Shown piece by piece: positions 22,861 through 31,429 of a stretch of DNA of 59,601 bases. Positions within the stretch are counted from its first letter, which is position 1; the number at the start of each line of letters is the position of its first letter. Position numbers and translations under genes: made by a program. Below the pieces are notes generated by a model. The model searched no databases. It was not told the DNA's origin and worked only from the letters and a program-made list of their open reading frames with translations. Location of the stretch: NCBI RefSeq assembly GCF_000179555.1, contig NZ_AECZ01000024.1:1-59601 (forward strand), written 5' to 3'. Origin of the DNA: Solidesulfovibrio fructosivorans JJ] (GTDB lineage: Bacteria; Desulfobacterota; Desulfovibrionia; Desulfovibrionales; Desulfovibrionaceae).

Positions 22861-24501
22861 CTAAGCCTCTTGCTTGAGCCAGGCTTTGAGCAGCGTCATG
22901 GACTGTTCCATGTTTTCCTCGAACAGTTGCAGGGCCAGGTTCTTGGCCAGCTCCAGCTCCTTGCCGCCCTCGAGCATGCCCAGCCCCTCGCTTTCCTCGG
23001 GTTCGGCCAGGGCCAGCCGCGCCTCGCCTTCGGGCAGGCGTTCGAGGGTCTCGATCTCTTCTTCGGTGACGCGCGGGCGGATCAGCGCCAGCACCACCGG
23101 CCGCACCACCAGGATCAGGAAGAGGAAGAGCAGCAGGCCGTTCAGGAAAGGCTTGCCCAGCCGCTGGGCGTATTCCAGCATGGTCTGGACCAGGCTCGGC
23201 TGGTCCGAGCCGTCCGGCGCGCCGAACTCGAAGCTCGACACCTGGATCTCGTCCCCGCGCGAAGGGTCGAGGCCGGCCGCCCGGGCCACCACCTGCTTGA
23301 TGCGCTCGAGCTCTTCGGCCTTTCTGGGCACGAAGGTGTAGGTCTCCTTGTCCTTATCCTTGACGTAGGTCCCGTCCACGATAACCGCGATGGACTGGCG
23401 CTTCAAGTCGCCGACCGGGGTGACGACGTTTTGTTCTTCCTTGTTGATCTCGAAATTGGTGGTGCTGTTCTGGCGGCTGGATTTCTGGGTGGATTCGGTG
23501 CCGGAATAGCCCGAGCCCTGGAAATTGTTGTTGGGCACGGCCGCGCCGCCGCCGCGCGGGGTCACGGTCTGGCCGGAGGCGTCCACGGCCGCCGTGCCGG
23601 AGGTGGTTTCCTCGTTTTTCTGCTCGCTGCGCACCACGGTGACGTTGGGGTCGTAGAGTTCCTTGCGGATGGTGCGCTGGCTGAAATCCAGGTCCACGTT
23701 GGCTTTGACGATGGACCGGCCGGGCCCGACGATGGGGGTCAGCAGCTGTTCGATGCGGTTTTCGAGGTTGGATTCGTAGGTGTTCTTGAATTCGAACTGG
23801 CTGTTGGACATGCCGGCCAGGCCGGAATCGCCCTGGGGCTGGTACAGCGACTGGCCCGTGGTGTCGGTGATGGTGATGTGTTCCGGGGTGAGGCCCTCGA
23901 CGGCCATGGACACCAGGTTGACGATGCCCTGGAGCTGCTTGGCGTCAAGTTTTTGGCCACGCTTGAGGGTCAGGACCACCGAGGCCGAAGCCTGCTTCTG
24001 TTCCTCGATAAAAAGGCTCTTCTGGGGCAGCACCAGATGGACCCGGGCTTTTTCCACCTGGGGAAATTCGGTGATGGTGCGGGCCAGTTCGCCTTGCAGG
24101 GCGCGGGTGTAGTTGATGCGCTGGACGAAATCGGTCTGGCCGACCTTGAGCTGGTCGAAAAGTTCGAAGCCGACGCCCTGCCCGTGCATGAGGCCTTCGC
24201 CGGCGATTTTCAGGCGCTGTTCGTAGACCGATTCGGCCGGGACCATGATGGTGGCGCCGTTGTCGCGCAGTTCGTAGGGCGTCTTGGAGGCCTTGAGCTG
24301 CTCCACGACCCGGGCCGCGTCCTCGGGGGCCAGCCGGGTGTAGAGCACGCGCATCTCGGGCTGGTTGAGGAAGTAGATCATGACCAGGAAGGCGGCGACC
24401 GTGGAGGCGGCCAGGCCTCCAAGCAGTATGCGCTGGGCGGCGGTGCGGTTGGACCAGTACTGGATGAGCTTTTCGAAACTCTGCTTGAAGAACGGGGGCA
24501 T
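22861..24501 (-). CDS. fliF: Flagellar MS-ring protein FliF
   Basis: 546 aa. First membrane helix about residues 26-46, periplasmic ring-building part with YTRLAPEDAARVVEQLKASKTPYEL and RINYTRALQGELARTI, a low-complexity Gly/Asn/Thr linker (ASGQTVTPRGGGAAVP), second membrane helix (FLNGLLLFLFLILVVRPVVLAL), then a cytoplasmic FliG-binding tail ending MTLLKAWLKQEA. It forms the base ring of the flagellum. Read before fliG and after fliE (41-base gap). Confidence 0.97.
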   Translation of the reverse strand: MPPFFKQSFEKLIQYWSNRTAAQRILLGGLAASTVAAFLVMIYFLNQPEMRVLYTRLAPEDAARVVEQLKASKTPYELRDNGATIMVPAESVYEQRLKIAGEGLMHGQGVGFELFDQLKVGQTDFVQRINYTRALQGELARTITEFPQVEKARVHLVLPQKSLFIEEQKQASASVVLTLKRGQKLDAKQLQGIVNLVSMAVEGLTPEHITITDTTGQSLYQPQGDSGLAGMSNSQFEFKNTYESNLENRIEQLLTPIVGPGRSIVKANVDLDFSQRTIRKELYDPNVTVVRSEQKNEETTSGTAAVDASGQTVTPRGGGAAVPNNNFQGSGYSGTESTQKSSRQNSTTNFEINKEEQNVVTPVGDLKRQSIAVIVDGTYVKDKDKETYTFVPRKAEELERIKQVVARAAGLDPSRGDEIQVSSFEFGAPDGSDQPSLVQTMLEYAQRLGKPFLNGLLLFLFLILVVRPVVLALIRPRVTEEEIETLERLPEGEARLALAEPEESEGLGMLEGGKELELAKNLALQLFEENMEQSMTLLKAWLKQEA

Positions 24502-24542
24502 GGCTTTTCTCCCAGGGCGCGTCGGTTAGCGGAACGGATTCC

Positions 24543-24866
24543 CTAGAACTGCATCTTCACCAGTTCTTTGTAGGCCTCGAGCACCTTGCCGCGCACGGCC
24601 GTGGTCATCTGCATGGCCATGCCGGCCTTTTGCAGGTTGATCATCAGCTCGTGCACGTTCTGGCTCTTGCCCGCGGCAAAGGCTTCGACCATGTCGTTCT
24701 TCTCGTTTTGCATATTGTTGACGGTCGTCAGCGAGTCCGTGAGCATCTGGCCGAAGCCCTCGGCCGGCGCGCCCGGCTTGGTCAGGGACTTGGAGACCTG
24801 GGCGTCGATGGCCCCGGTCTGGGCCATGGCGGTCTTGTATGCGCTGAGCGCCAGGGGAGATATCAT
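24543..24866 (-). CDS. fliE: Flagellar hook-basal body protein FliE
   Basis: 107 aa. MISPLALSAYKTAMAQ, then FGQMLTDSLTTVNNMQNEKNDMV and the conserved C-terminal helix NVHELMINLQKAGMAMQMTTAVRGKVLEAYKELVKMQF. FliE joins the MS ring to the rod and is exported through the flagellar gate. Third gene of the operon, 12 bases after flgC. Confidence 0.95.
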   Translation of the reverse strand: MISPLALSAYKTAMAQTGAIDAQVSKSLTKPGAPAEGFGQMLTDSLTTVNNMQNEKNDMVEAFAAGKSQNVHELMINLQKAGMAMQMTTAVRGKVLEAYKELVKMQF

Positions 24867-24878
24867 GATACGCCTCCG

Positions 24879-25319
24879 TTATCGCCCGATTTCCAGGGCT
24901 TTGCTGAACATGGTCTTGACGGTGCCGATCGACGAGCTCGAAGCCTCGTAGCTGCGCATGGCCGTGATCATGTTGGCCATCTCCTCGACCACGTTGATGT
25001 CGGGGTAGGCCACGTAGCCCTCGGCGTTGGCGTCGGGATGGCCCGGTTCGTACTGCATGCGGAAGGGGCGGTTGTCGTTGACGAGCCCCGTGACCTTGAC
25101 CCCGGCCAGTTCGCGATCCTGGGCGGTCTTCATGGCCTCGGAGAAAGGCGAGTCGATGGGGGTGGATTCGAGCATCACGGACTTGCGCACATAGGGGCCG
25201 CCGCCGTTGACCGTGCGGGTGGTCCGGATGTTGGCCAGGTTCATGGAGATGGTGTTCATCAGGGTGCGCTGGGCGGACATGCCCGAGGACCCGATGTCCA
25301 TGGCGGTAAAGAGGTCCAT
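24879..25319 (-). CDS. flgC: Flagellar basal-body rod protein FlgC
   Basis: 146 aa. N-terminal rod signature MDLFTAMDIGSSGMSAQRTLMNTISMNLANIRTTRT with the SxxGMxAQ...N-x-AN pattern, and the C-terminal MANMITAMRSYEASSSSIGTVKTMFSKALEI. It is a proximal rod subunit exported by the flagellar type III system. Two bases separate it from flgB. Confidence 0.96.
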   Translation of the reverse strand: MDLFTAMDIGSSGMSAQRTLMNTISMNLANIRTTRTVNGGGPYVRKSVMLESTPIDSPFSEAMKTAQDRELAGVKVTGLVNDNRPFRMQYEPGHPDANAEGYVAYPDINVVEEMANMITAMRSYEASSSSIGTVKTMFSKALEIGR

Positions 25320-25321
25320 GT

Positions 25322-25732
25322 CTACTTACCTCCCTCGGCGAGGACCTTTTGCAGGCCTTCGAAGCCCTTCTTGGTGATCTCGGTCAGGGCGTTGTACATG
25401 AGCGTGTTCTTGGCCATGATCGACATTTCCTTGTCCATATCCACGCTGTCCAGGCCCGCCACCACACGCGGCTTCCAGCCCATCTCGAGGGCGCCCGTGA
25501 AGGTGGCCGGGGAAAACTTCTGGGACAGATGCTTGGATCCGGTGCGCGTCAGCTTGCCCTCCGTTTCGAGCCCGAGCGCGGATTGCAGTTCGTTCTCGAA
25601 TTCCAGCCGGCGCGCCTTGTAGGCGGGCACGTCCTGGTTGGACAGATTGGACATGACGACATTCTGACGCTCCAGGCGCAGGTCCAAAACCTTGCCGAGC
25701 AGGTCCGTATTTTCGGGAAATATTGATTTCAT
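25322..25732 (-). CDS. flgB: Flagellar basal-body rod protein FlgB
   Basis: 136 aa from the ATG at 25732 (MKSIFPENTDLLGKVLDLRL); the frame is open 12 codons upstream without family character. NVVMSNLSNQDVPAYKARRLEFENELQ matches the FlgB rod domain, and the end (MDKEMSIMAKNTLMYNALTEITKKGFEGL) the C-terminal helix. First gene of flgBC-fliEFGHI, behind a sigma-54-like promoter at 25798-25813. Confidence 0.95.
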   Translation of the reverse strand: MKSIFPENTDLLGKVLDLRLERQNVVMSNLSNQDVPAYKARRLEFENELQSALGLETEGKLTRTGSKHLSQKFSPATFTGALEMGWKPRVVAGLDSVDMDKEMSIMAKNTLMYNALTEITKKGFEGLQKVLAEGGK

Positions 25733-25797
25733 GGCCTTTTCCCTCGCTTTACCGTGGCCGCGCCCCATGGCGGCCGATCGCTTTCGGGGGACTACTG

Positions 25798-25813
25798 GGC
25801 AAAAAACGTTCCA
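25798..25813 (-). promoter_or_regulatory. Sigma-54-like promoter of the flagellar operon
   Basis: On the minus strand the sequence TGGAAC-GTTTT-TTGCC keeps the GG at -24 and GC at -12 with exactly ten bases between; it has one change in the TGGCAC box and C after TTGC. It ends 65 bases before the flgB ATG. Sigma-54 control of class II flagellar genes by an enhancer-binding protein is known in many proteobacteria; no such activator gene lies in this window. Confidence 0.6.
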
Positions 25814-25952
25814 TCACGAAAACCCGACGCCGGAAGCTGGGAATTTTTTACCGGACCGGCGCGTTTCACTTTCTCAAAAAAACATGCGCCCCAGACCTAA
25901 CTCCCCTCCCCGAAAGCGAGATTTTCCCGGCAAAACCTTCGCACCCCATGGC

Positions 25953-25968
25953 TGGCACGCGGCTTGCT
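25953..25968 (+). promoter_or_regulatory. Consensus sigma-54 promoter of the TPR gene
   Basis: TGGCAC-GCGGC-TTGCT is an exact match to the -24/-12 consensus. It points to the TPR gene 150 bases downstream and away from the flagellar operon. The leader that follows can form two hairpins, CCGGCAG/CTGCCGG (25982-26001) and CGGCC/GGCCG (26005-26017), then an A-rich stretch. The 387-bp gap 25733-26119 therefore holds two divergent sigma-54-type promoters and no gene. Confidence 0.75.
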
Positions 25969-26119
25969 AAACCCCTCGTGCCCGGCAGAACGCGCTGCCG
26001 GTTTCGGCCACAGGCCGTAAAAAAAGAAAGACGCGAAAAAAAACGGCGCAGGGAAGCGCGCCAACCCGGCGACGCGCACGCGAGCACAAAAAGCGGGCGT
26101 CGACTACGGAGGGGACGTC

Positions 26120-26692
26120 ATGAGCGGGCAGTTGGATTACGAAATCAACAAGGAACTCGGCGAGTGCTATCTTTTCATGGGCGATTTGGACAAGGCCGAA
26201 GAATACTACTCCAAGGCCATGACCAATAACGGCGTTCACCCCGATCCCTATCTGGGGCTGGCCACCATCGCCGTGCAGCGCGGCGAGCTCGACCAGGCCA
26301 TGACGCTCTACCGCAAGGCCTCCACCATCGAGCCCGACGACCGGGCCCTTTCCGGCATGGCGCTCATCGAGATGGAACGCGGCGAAGCGGCCGAGGCATT
26401 CACCCATTTCAGGGGCGCCCTGGCCAAGAACCCGGAAAACCTGGTCGCCATCTTCGGCATGGTGCGCCTGGGCCACGCCGAAAGCCGCATCGAGGAAACC
26501 CTGCCCTACCTGCGGGACTACCTCGCCATCGACCCGGCCAAGCACGACGTGCGCTTCACCCTGGCCGGCTGCCTGGTCAGCCTCGGCCGCCACGCCGAAG
26601 CCGGCGCCGAACTCGAGACCATCCTGGCCCAGGACCCCCGCTACGCCGCCGCCAAGGACCTGGCCGAGGAACTCAAGCGCATCGCCGCCTGA
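26120..26692 (+). CDS. Tetratricopeptide-repeat protein
   Basis: 190 aa, ribosome site GGAGGGG before the ATG. Four to five TPR units are seen: ELGECYLFMGDLDKAEEYYSKA, LGLATIAVQRGELDQAMTLYRKA, GMALIEMERGEAAEAFTHFRGA, and FTLAGCLVSLGRHAEAGAELET. No signal peptide or catalytic domain, so a cytoplasmic adaptor. Its sigma-54 promoter back to back with that of the flagellar genes suggests a part in flagellar assembly or chemotaxis (inference). Confidence 0.88.
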   Translation: MSGQLDYEINKELGECYLFMGDLDKAEEYYSKAMTNNGVHPDPYLGLATIAVQRGELDQAMTLYRKASTIEPDDRALSGMALIEMERGEAAEAFTHFRGALAKNPENLVAIFGMVRLGHAESRIEETLPYLRDYLAIDPAKHDVRFTLAGCLVSLGRHAEAGAELETILAQDPRYAAAKDLAEELKRIAA

Positions 26693-26834
26693 CCAGACCG
26701 GCTTCCACCGGATTTATCCCCTTCGCGCCGACCGGTCGCGGCAAAAAAGCCGCGACCGGTCGCCCCGGCCAGGCCCCGGACTTGCCAAGGCCCAAGGAGT
26801 GTGGCACCTCGCCGAAAACATCCGCGAGGTCGCC

Positions 26835-27428
26835 ATGGAACTTCTGCCTGTCAAACGGGCGCTTTTAAGCGTCACGGATAAGTCCGGCCTGCCCGAACTG
26901 GCCCGGTTTTTAAGCGCCGCCGGAGTCGAACTCGTCTCCACCGGCGGCACCCGCAAACTGCTCATGGAAGCGGGCCTACCCGTCACCGCCGTCAGCGACG
27001 TGACGGGATTCCCGGAAATCCTGGGCGGCCGCGTCAAAACCCTGCACCCCCATATCCACGGCGGCATCCTGGCCGACAAGGACAACCCCGAGCACCTGGC
27101 CACCCTGGCGAAGCACGGCATCGCCCCCTTCGATATGGTGGTGGTCAACCTCTACGCCTTCGAAAAGGCCCTCGAAAAAGGCCTGGCCCTGCCCGAAATG
27201 GTCGAACAGATCGACATCGGCGGCCCCACCCTGCTGCGGGCCTCGGCCAAAAATTTCTCCAGCATCCTGGTCGTGCCCGACCCGGCCTTCTACCCCGAGG
27301 TCATGGACACCCTGGCCCAAAACGCCATGGCCGCGCCCCTGCCCCTGCGCCAGAAAACCGCCGCCGCCACCTTCGCCAAGACCAGCGCCTACGACGCCGC
27401 CATCGCCGCGTACTTGAAAGACGCATAA
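26835..27428 (+). CDS. purH: IMP cyclohydrolase domain of PurH, stand-alone
   Basis: 197 aa from the ATG at 26835 with GAGGT 6 bases upstream. KRALLSVTDKSGLPELARFL, VSTGGTRKLL, DVTGFPEILGGRVKTLHPHIHGG, VVVNLYAFEKAL, IDIGGPTLLRASAKNF and TSAYDAAIAAYL cover the whole MGS-like cyclohydrolase domain. It closes FAICAR to IMP, the last step of purine synthesis. Full PurH is about 520 aa; the AICAR transformylase domain is absent here and must be encoded elsewhere. The gene ends cleanly, so this is a split form and not a truncation. A hairpin repeat follows. Confidence 0.93.
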   Translation: MELLPVKRALLSVTDKSGLPELARFLSAAGVELVSTGGTRKLLMEAGLPVTAVSDVTGFPEILGGRVKTLHPHIHGGILADKDNPEHLATLAKHGIAPFDMVVVNLYAFEKALEKGLALPEMVEQIDIGGPTLLRASAKNFSSILVVPDPAFYPEVMDTLAQNAMAAPLPLRQKTAAATFAKTSAYDAAIAAYLKDA

Positions 27429-27453
27429 ACCGGGGAAGATATGCCTCCGGCGG

Positions 27454-27515
27454 CCAGGGGGAAACTTTTTGAAAAAAGTTTCCCCCTGGACCCCCTTCAA
27501 AAACTTTCAACGGGA
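27454..27515 (+). repeat. Intergenic hairpin repeat, family B, with tail
   Basis: Perfect 17-bp stem CCAGGGGGAAACTTTTT (27454-27470) with 27473-27489, then GACCCCCTTCAAAAACTTTCAACGG. It follows the purH stop by 25 bases in the order gene, hairpin, tail. Confidence 0.85.
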
Positions 27516-28057
27516 AGAAATTTCAAATTTTATAACCGGTTGAAGGAAAAACGAGTCGGGGCAAGCACCTTGTGCCGCCGGCCTCGTCGGCCGCAATTTC
27601 TTTTTTCATCTGACAAAAGGCACATGCCCGTCGTTTCGCACCGCGACCGCTCCGCTGCCACCCATGGGCCGCGTGGCCTGGGCCGTGGCGGGGGGAAGCG
27701 CGGGCGAAGGCGTATTCTTCAAATATGCGCCGCCCGCCCGCGCTCTCCCCGCCACGGACATCAGCGAAAGAAACCGAACCATATCCAAACGGTATCCCCC
27801 CTCTCCCTCTCTCCCCCACTGCCTCACAGCCTGCGCCGCCAATCATCACGCCGCCGCCCGCCGCCGCGCCCCCTCCCCCTGACCATCAACGGAAAAAACG
27901 CGCCAAAGGCGCTGTATCCCGATGAAAAGAAGACGACTTTTCCCGACTTCGTTCCTGTGATAATCGACTGGAGCCGCCCTTCGGCGCGCGCCCCGGCCAG
28001 CTCCTTTTCCCCCGCCCTGGCTGTCGTTTTTCGCGGCGGGGGGAAGGAGACGTTTTC
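27516..28057. other. Long gap without a supported gene
   Basis: About 540 bases between the purH hairpin and the dehydrogenase. Open frames here have poor composition and no family character. A degenerate hairpin may lie at about 27699-27736 (GCGGGCG...GGCGTATT...AATATGCGCC...CGCCCGC), possibly an old family A module. A pyrimidine-rich, low-complexity stretch runs at about 27780-27880. The last bases carry AAGGAG before the next ATG. Confidence 0.5.
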
Positions 28058-29035
28058 ATGGCCGACATCCTGGTGACCCTGACCAGCCCCCATGCCAACC
28101 GCCCGCTCCTAGACGAAATGGCCGCCCCGTACGGCGGCTATGCGAATTTCGCCGACGTGCCCGAGGCCGACCGGGCCGCCGCTGTGGCCAGCGCCAAGGT
28201 GGTGCTGTCGTTCAAGCCCCACAAGGAAATGGGAGACGCCATGGCCGCCCTGCATCCGGGGCAGTTGCTCCAGATCCTTTCGGCCGGTCTCGACGACCTG
28301 CCGTTCGACAGGATTCCCGACGGCGTGACCGTGGCCGGCAATTCCGGGGCCTTTGCCCGGCCCATGGCCGAGCACGCCCTGGCCATGGTGCTGTGCCTGG
28401 CCAAGCGCTTGCGCGAGGAGGACGCGGCCATGCGGCGCGGGGAGTTCAACCAGATGGTCCCCACCCTGCTTTTATCCGGCAAAAAAGCGGCCGTGCTCGG
28501 GCTCGGCGGCGCGGGCAAGGCCGTGGCCAGGCTCCTTGCCGCCTTGGGCATGGAGATTTACGCCCTCAACACCTCGGGCAAGACCGACGAGCCCGTGGCC
28601 TACGTCGGCACCCGCGACAATCTGCGAACCATCCTCGAAGGCGCGCAGGTGGCGGTGCTCACCCTGCCCTATTCACGGCTCACCCATGAGATGATCGGCG
28701 CGCGGGAGCTGGCCCTCCTTGCCCCGGACGCCATCCTGGTCAACGTGGCCCGGGGCGAGATTCTCGACCAGAAGGCGCTCTACGAGCACTTGCGCGACCA
28801 TCCCGCGTTTCGGGCCGGCATCGAGTCCTGGTGGGTGGAGCCGTTGCGCCACGGCCGCTTCGAGGTGGAATATCCGCTGCTGGACCTGCCGAACCTGCTG
28901 GCCAGCCCGCACAACTCCTTCGACGTGGCCGAATGGCCGCAACTGAGCTACGAAGCGGCCTTCGCCAACATCGGGCGCTATCTGCGCGGCGAGGCGATCA
29001 CCGGGCTTATGCGCCCGCAGTTGCACAGGATATAA
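28058..29035 (+). CDS. D-isomer-specific 2-hydroxyacid dehydrogenase family protein
   Basis: 325 aa with AAGGAG before the ATG. The NAD-binding part holds KKAAVLGLGGAGKAVARLLAALGMEIYAL (GxGxxG); catalytic candidates are Arg in VNVARGEILD, Glu in SWWVEPL and His in LASPHNSFD. The substrate domain (LQILSAGLDDLPF, GNSGAFARPMAEHALAMVLCLAKRL) is typical. These enzymes reduce 2-oxo acids with NAD(P)H; the substrate cannot be read. It is read towards the convergent unknown gene at 29046. Confidence 0.92.
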   Translation: MADILVTLTSPHANRPLLDEMAAPYGGYANFADVPEADRAAAVASAKVVLSFKPHKEMGDAMAALHPGQLLQILSAGLDDLPFDRIPDGVTVAGNSGAFARPMAEHALAMVLCLAKRLREEDAAMRRGEFNQMVPTLLLSGKKAAVLGLGGAGKAVARLLAALGMEIYALNTSGKTDEPVAYVGTRDNLRTILEGAQVAVLTLPYSRLTHEMIGARELALLAPDAILVNVARGEILDQKALYEHLRDHPAFRAGIESWWVEPLRHGRFEVEYPLLDLPNLLASPHNSFDVAEWPQLSYEAAFANIGRYLRGEAITGLMRPQLHRI

Positions 29036-29045
29036 AGAGGGGTTC

Positions 29046-29420
29046 TCAGGCCGTGGCGGAAAACATGCCGGAGGTTGGCGTTTGCGGCGCATTGGCGGCG
29101 GCCTGGTAGCCGGCCAGGGCCAGACGGCGGCTTATGGCGTTCGTCGGCCCGAAGCTTGCATCGGATTGGCTTGGCGTATCGGCCAGACGGGCGGTTGTGG
29201 CGGCCGCGTCCAGGGCGTCGGCGAACGACGTCTGGGCCTTGGCCCCGGTCAGGTCGAATTCGTAATCCGTGGCCGCGTAGCTGACGCGAAACGGACCGAA
29301 GGAAACCGTGGCCTCGCGGTTGATGACCTTGCCGCCGACCTTGGGCGTGGACGCGACAAAGCGCGCGGCTTCCCGCTGGTAGGCCGAACTGGCGCTGGCG
29401 ACGGCTTGGATGGCGGCCAT
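29046..29420 (-). CDS. Hypothetical protein, Ala/Thr-rich
   Basis: 124 aa with GGAG before the ATG at 29420. MAAIQAVASASSAYQREAARFVAS is a helical start, then VGGKVINREATVSFGPFRVSYAATDYEFDL and an Ala-rich end (TNAISRRLALAGYQAAANAPQ). No signal peptide, motif or known family recognised. The composition could fit a small exported or rod-like protein, but nothing decides this. Ten bases separate its stop from that of the convergent dehydrogenase. Confidence 0.55.
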   Translation of the reverse strand: MAAIQAVASASSAYQREAARFVASTPKVGGKVINREATVSFGPFRVSYAATDYEFDLTGAKAQTSFADALDAAATTARLADTPSQSDASFGPTNAISRRLALAGYQAAANAPQTPTSGMFSATA

Positions 29421-29501
29421 GGGCGGTCTCCGGGCGTGGCGTCACGCCGCCACAGGGACACGAGCGTGCCTGCCCTCTCGGTCCCGACCGTCGGGAACCG
29501 G

Positions 29502-29529
29502 CTCCATCCGTGGAGAGGTCTTTTTTTTT
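29502..29529 (+). terminator. Hairpin followed by nine T
   Basis: CTCCA-TCCG-TGGAG (29502-29515), then AGGTC and T9 (29521-29529) on the plus strand, preceded by CCCGA-CCG-TCGGG (29484-29496). It has the form of an intrinsic terminator but no plus-strand gene runs into it directly; the unknown minus-strand gene at 29046-29420 lies between. It may end read-through from the dehydrogenase gene or an unannotated RNA. Confidence 0.4.
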
Positions 29530-29582
29530 CATATACGCATCAAAGCCGTCGTGGCAAGCCGGCCCGACGCGTCGGAATTCCG

Positions 29583-30629
29583 TCAGTCCGTGAAGCAGCC
29601 CGCCAAAAGCGGATCGTGGTCGATGGTTTGCAGCACCTCGGTCAGGCAGTCCCGCAACGAAAGGACTGTAAAAAAATCGTCCTTGACGCCCGGCGCCAGC
29701 CGCACCGCCGTGATCCATTCCGACCGGGAAAAGGGGTCGGCCCGGATGGCGTCGAAAAAGCCCGTTTCGGTAAAGAGCCGGGCCAGGGTGTCGGTCTGCT
29801 GTCCGCCCTGAAGACGGCTGACGATGTAGCCGGCCGTGCCCACTTGCAGGCCGTGGAGCCGGGGCCGGGCCGCAGTCGCGTCCAGGGCGTGGGAGATGAG
29901 GTGTTCGGAGCCGCTGGCCGGGCGCGACGAGCCGCACATTTCCATGGCGATGCCGTTAAGCATCAGCGCCGTGCCGAGCAGCGCCAGGCTGGGCTCGTCG
30001 AAACGCGGGCTGTCCATGAACTGGTGTACCGTGGCGTCGGATAAAAGCGCGGCCAGATCGTCCACCGGCTCGCCCCGGTGGTGGAAGGCCAGCTTCCAGT
30101 CAAACACGGCGGTCAGCTTGGAAGCCAGGTCGCCCACCCCGGAAAGCCACAGGATTTTCGGCGCGGACAGGCACACCGTCACGTCGATGACCACGCCCTG
30201 GGGCAGGGCCGCGGCCAGGGACCGGCGCTTGCCGCCCATGGTCAGGCTCGACTGGGGGCTGCAAAACCCGTCGTTGGAAAGCGAGGTGGGCACAGCGTAA
30301 TAGGGAAGCCTGGCCAGAAAGGCCAGGTACTTGGCCATGTCCAGGGCCTTGCCGCCGCCGATGCCCACCACGGCCGCGATTTTTTTGGGCAGCGCGGCGA
30401 ACCCGGCGGCCGCGTCCTCGAAGCGGTTGTCCGCCGCTTCCTCCCAGTGCGCGACCTCCACCCCTTCGCCGGCCATGCCGGCCCGGGCCGCCTGGCCAAT
30501 GGCTTCCGGCAGCCCCGTGCTCACCAGAACCAGCACCCGCCTGTGCCCGGCCCGGCGCAGATACACGCCAAGTCGGGCGATCGCCCCGGGCTTGATGCGC
30601 ACGAGCCCCGGCACGGAAATCGTCTTCAC
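29583..30629 (-). CDS. Glycerol-1-phosphate-dehydrogenase-like (AraM/EgsA family) enzyme
   Basis: 348 aa from a GTG at 30629. VVGIGGGKALDMAKYLA is the NAD-binding loop, PTSLSNDGFCSPQSSLT and DWKLAFHHRGEPVDDLAA are family stretches, and SGSEHLISHALD supplies metal-ligand histidines. The group makes sn-glycerol-1-phosphate from dihydroxyacetone phosphate; bacterial members (AraM) are Zn- or Ni-dependent. The product is the archaeal-type glycerol phosphate, so a bacterial use in an unusual lipid or cell-wall polymer is implied. Start overlaps the HAD phosphatase stop (GTGA). Confidence 0.82.
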   Translation of the reverse strand: MKTISVPGLVRIKPGAIARLGVYLRRAGHRRVLVLVSTGLPEAIGQAARAGMAGEGVEVAHWEEAADNRFEDAAAGFAALPKKIAAVVGIGGGKALDMAKYLAFLARLPYYAVPTSLSNDGFCSPQSSLTMGGKRRSLAAALPQGVVIDVTVCLSAPKILWLSGVGDLASKLTAVFDWKLAFHHRGEPVDDLAALLSDATVHQFMDSPRFDEPSLALLGTALMLNGIAMEMCGSSRPASGSEHLISHALDATAARPRLHGLQVGTAGYIVSRLQGGQQTDTLARLFTETGFFDAIRADPFSRSEWITAVRLAPGVKDDFFTVLSLRDCLTEVLQTIDHDPLLAGCFTD

Positions 30630-31285
30630 GTCCTCGCCTCCCCGGCCAGCAGCATGTCCGCGATGTCCGACCAGACCGAAAACGTCCGGAACGTCTCGCC
30701 GCGCGCCGCAAGCGCCTGGGCCAGGTCGGCCCGAGCGAAACGCCGTTCGCGCGGCACGAGCAGCGCCGCCGGCAGATCGGCGAACCCGTCCCCGGCAAAG
30801 GCCACCACCGACGCCCGCGAGGCCGCGTCGCGCACCACCGCCGCCTTGTCCACGCCCGTCTCCGGGCAGGTCAGGGGCGAGGCCGGCGGCGCGTCCATGA
30901 CCAGCGGCCCGCCCGGCCGGTAGGTTCCGGGGTTGGCGTGCACCTCGAGGGTCACCCCGGCCCCGGCCAGAAGCCGGCGGATGTACCAGTCACAGCCGGC
31001 CGAGGCCACGACAACCTCGAAGCCGCCCCGGCGCAGCTTGTCCAGGGAGGCGGCCAGGCCCGGGTCGAGCCCCATGTCCGCCACCACGGCCAGGACATCT
31101 TCCTCGGGCGCGCGGATGCGGCTGAAAATCGTTTTGAGCGCCTGGAAATGGGTCATCCGACCGGCCCGGTATTCGTCCCAGGGCGCAAGCGCTTCCGGCG
31201 GCAACAAGCGCGTCGCGACCAGTCGGTAAAAATCGTCGGCGGTCATGGTCCCGTCGAAATCGCTGACCAGCACGGCATCGGGCAT
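30626..31285 (-). CDS. HAD-family phosphatase (MtnX/SerB-like, HAD-IB)
   Basis: 219 aa. The nucleophile motif is VSDFDGTMTADD, with VVVASAGCDWYIRRLL (motif II), Lys in VDKAAVV and GDGFADLPAA (motif IV), a complete HAD-IB set. Such enzymes remove phosphate from small metabolites such as phosphoserine or phospho-ketols. It is translationally coupled to the G1P-dehydrogenase-like gene, so its substrate may be linked to that product or its precursor; the exact role is not known. Confidence 0.85.
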   Translation of the reverse strand: MPDAVLVSDFDGTMTADDFYRLVATRLLPPEALAPWDEYRAGRMTHFQALKTIFSRIRAPEEDVLAVVADMGLDPGLAASLDKLRRGGFEVVVASAGCDWYIRRLLAGAGVTLEVHANPGTYRPGGPLVMDAPPASPLTCPETGVDKAAVVRDAASRASVVAFAGDGFADLPAALLVPRERRFARADLAQALAARGETFRTFSVWSDIADMLLAGEART

Positions 31286-31429
31286 GGCGAAACTCCCCCG
31301 CGATCAAGCCCGCGCGCGCCGGCAATGCCGTCGCGACGGCGGACTTCGGTTTTCTCCGGCATATGCCGTTTTGGGCCGGCAGGCCAGCGACGATTACGAA
31401 ACGGGGCCTTGTTCCAAAAAGCCCACGGG

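Noticed and set aside
27523..27849. 108-codon minus-strand ORF in the purH-dehydrogenase gap
   Set aside because: Cys/Gly/Arg-rich, no ribosome site, and overlaps a low-complexity stretch.
27441..28076. 211-codon plus-strand ORF after purH
   Set aside because: Begins inside a hairpin repeat and runs through low-complexity pyrimidine-rich sequence; no coding signature.
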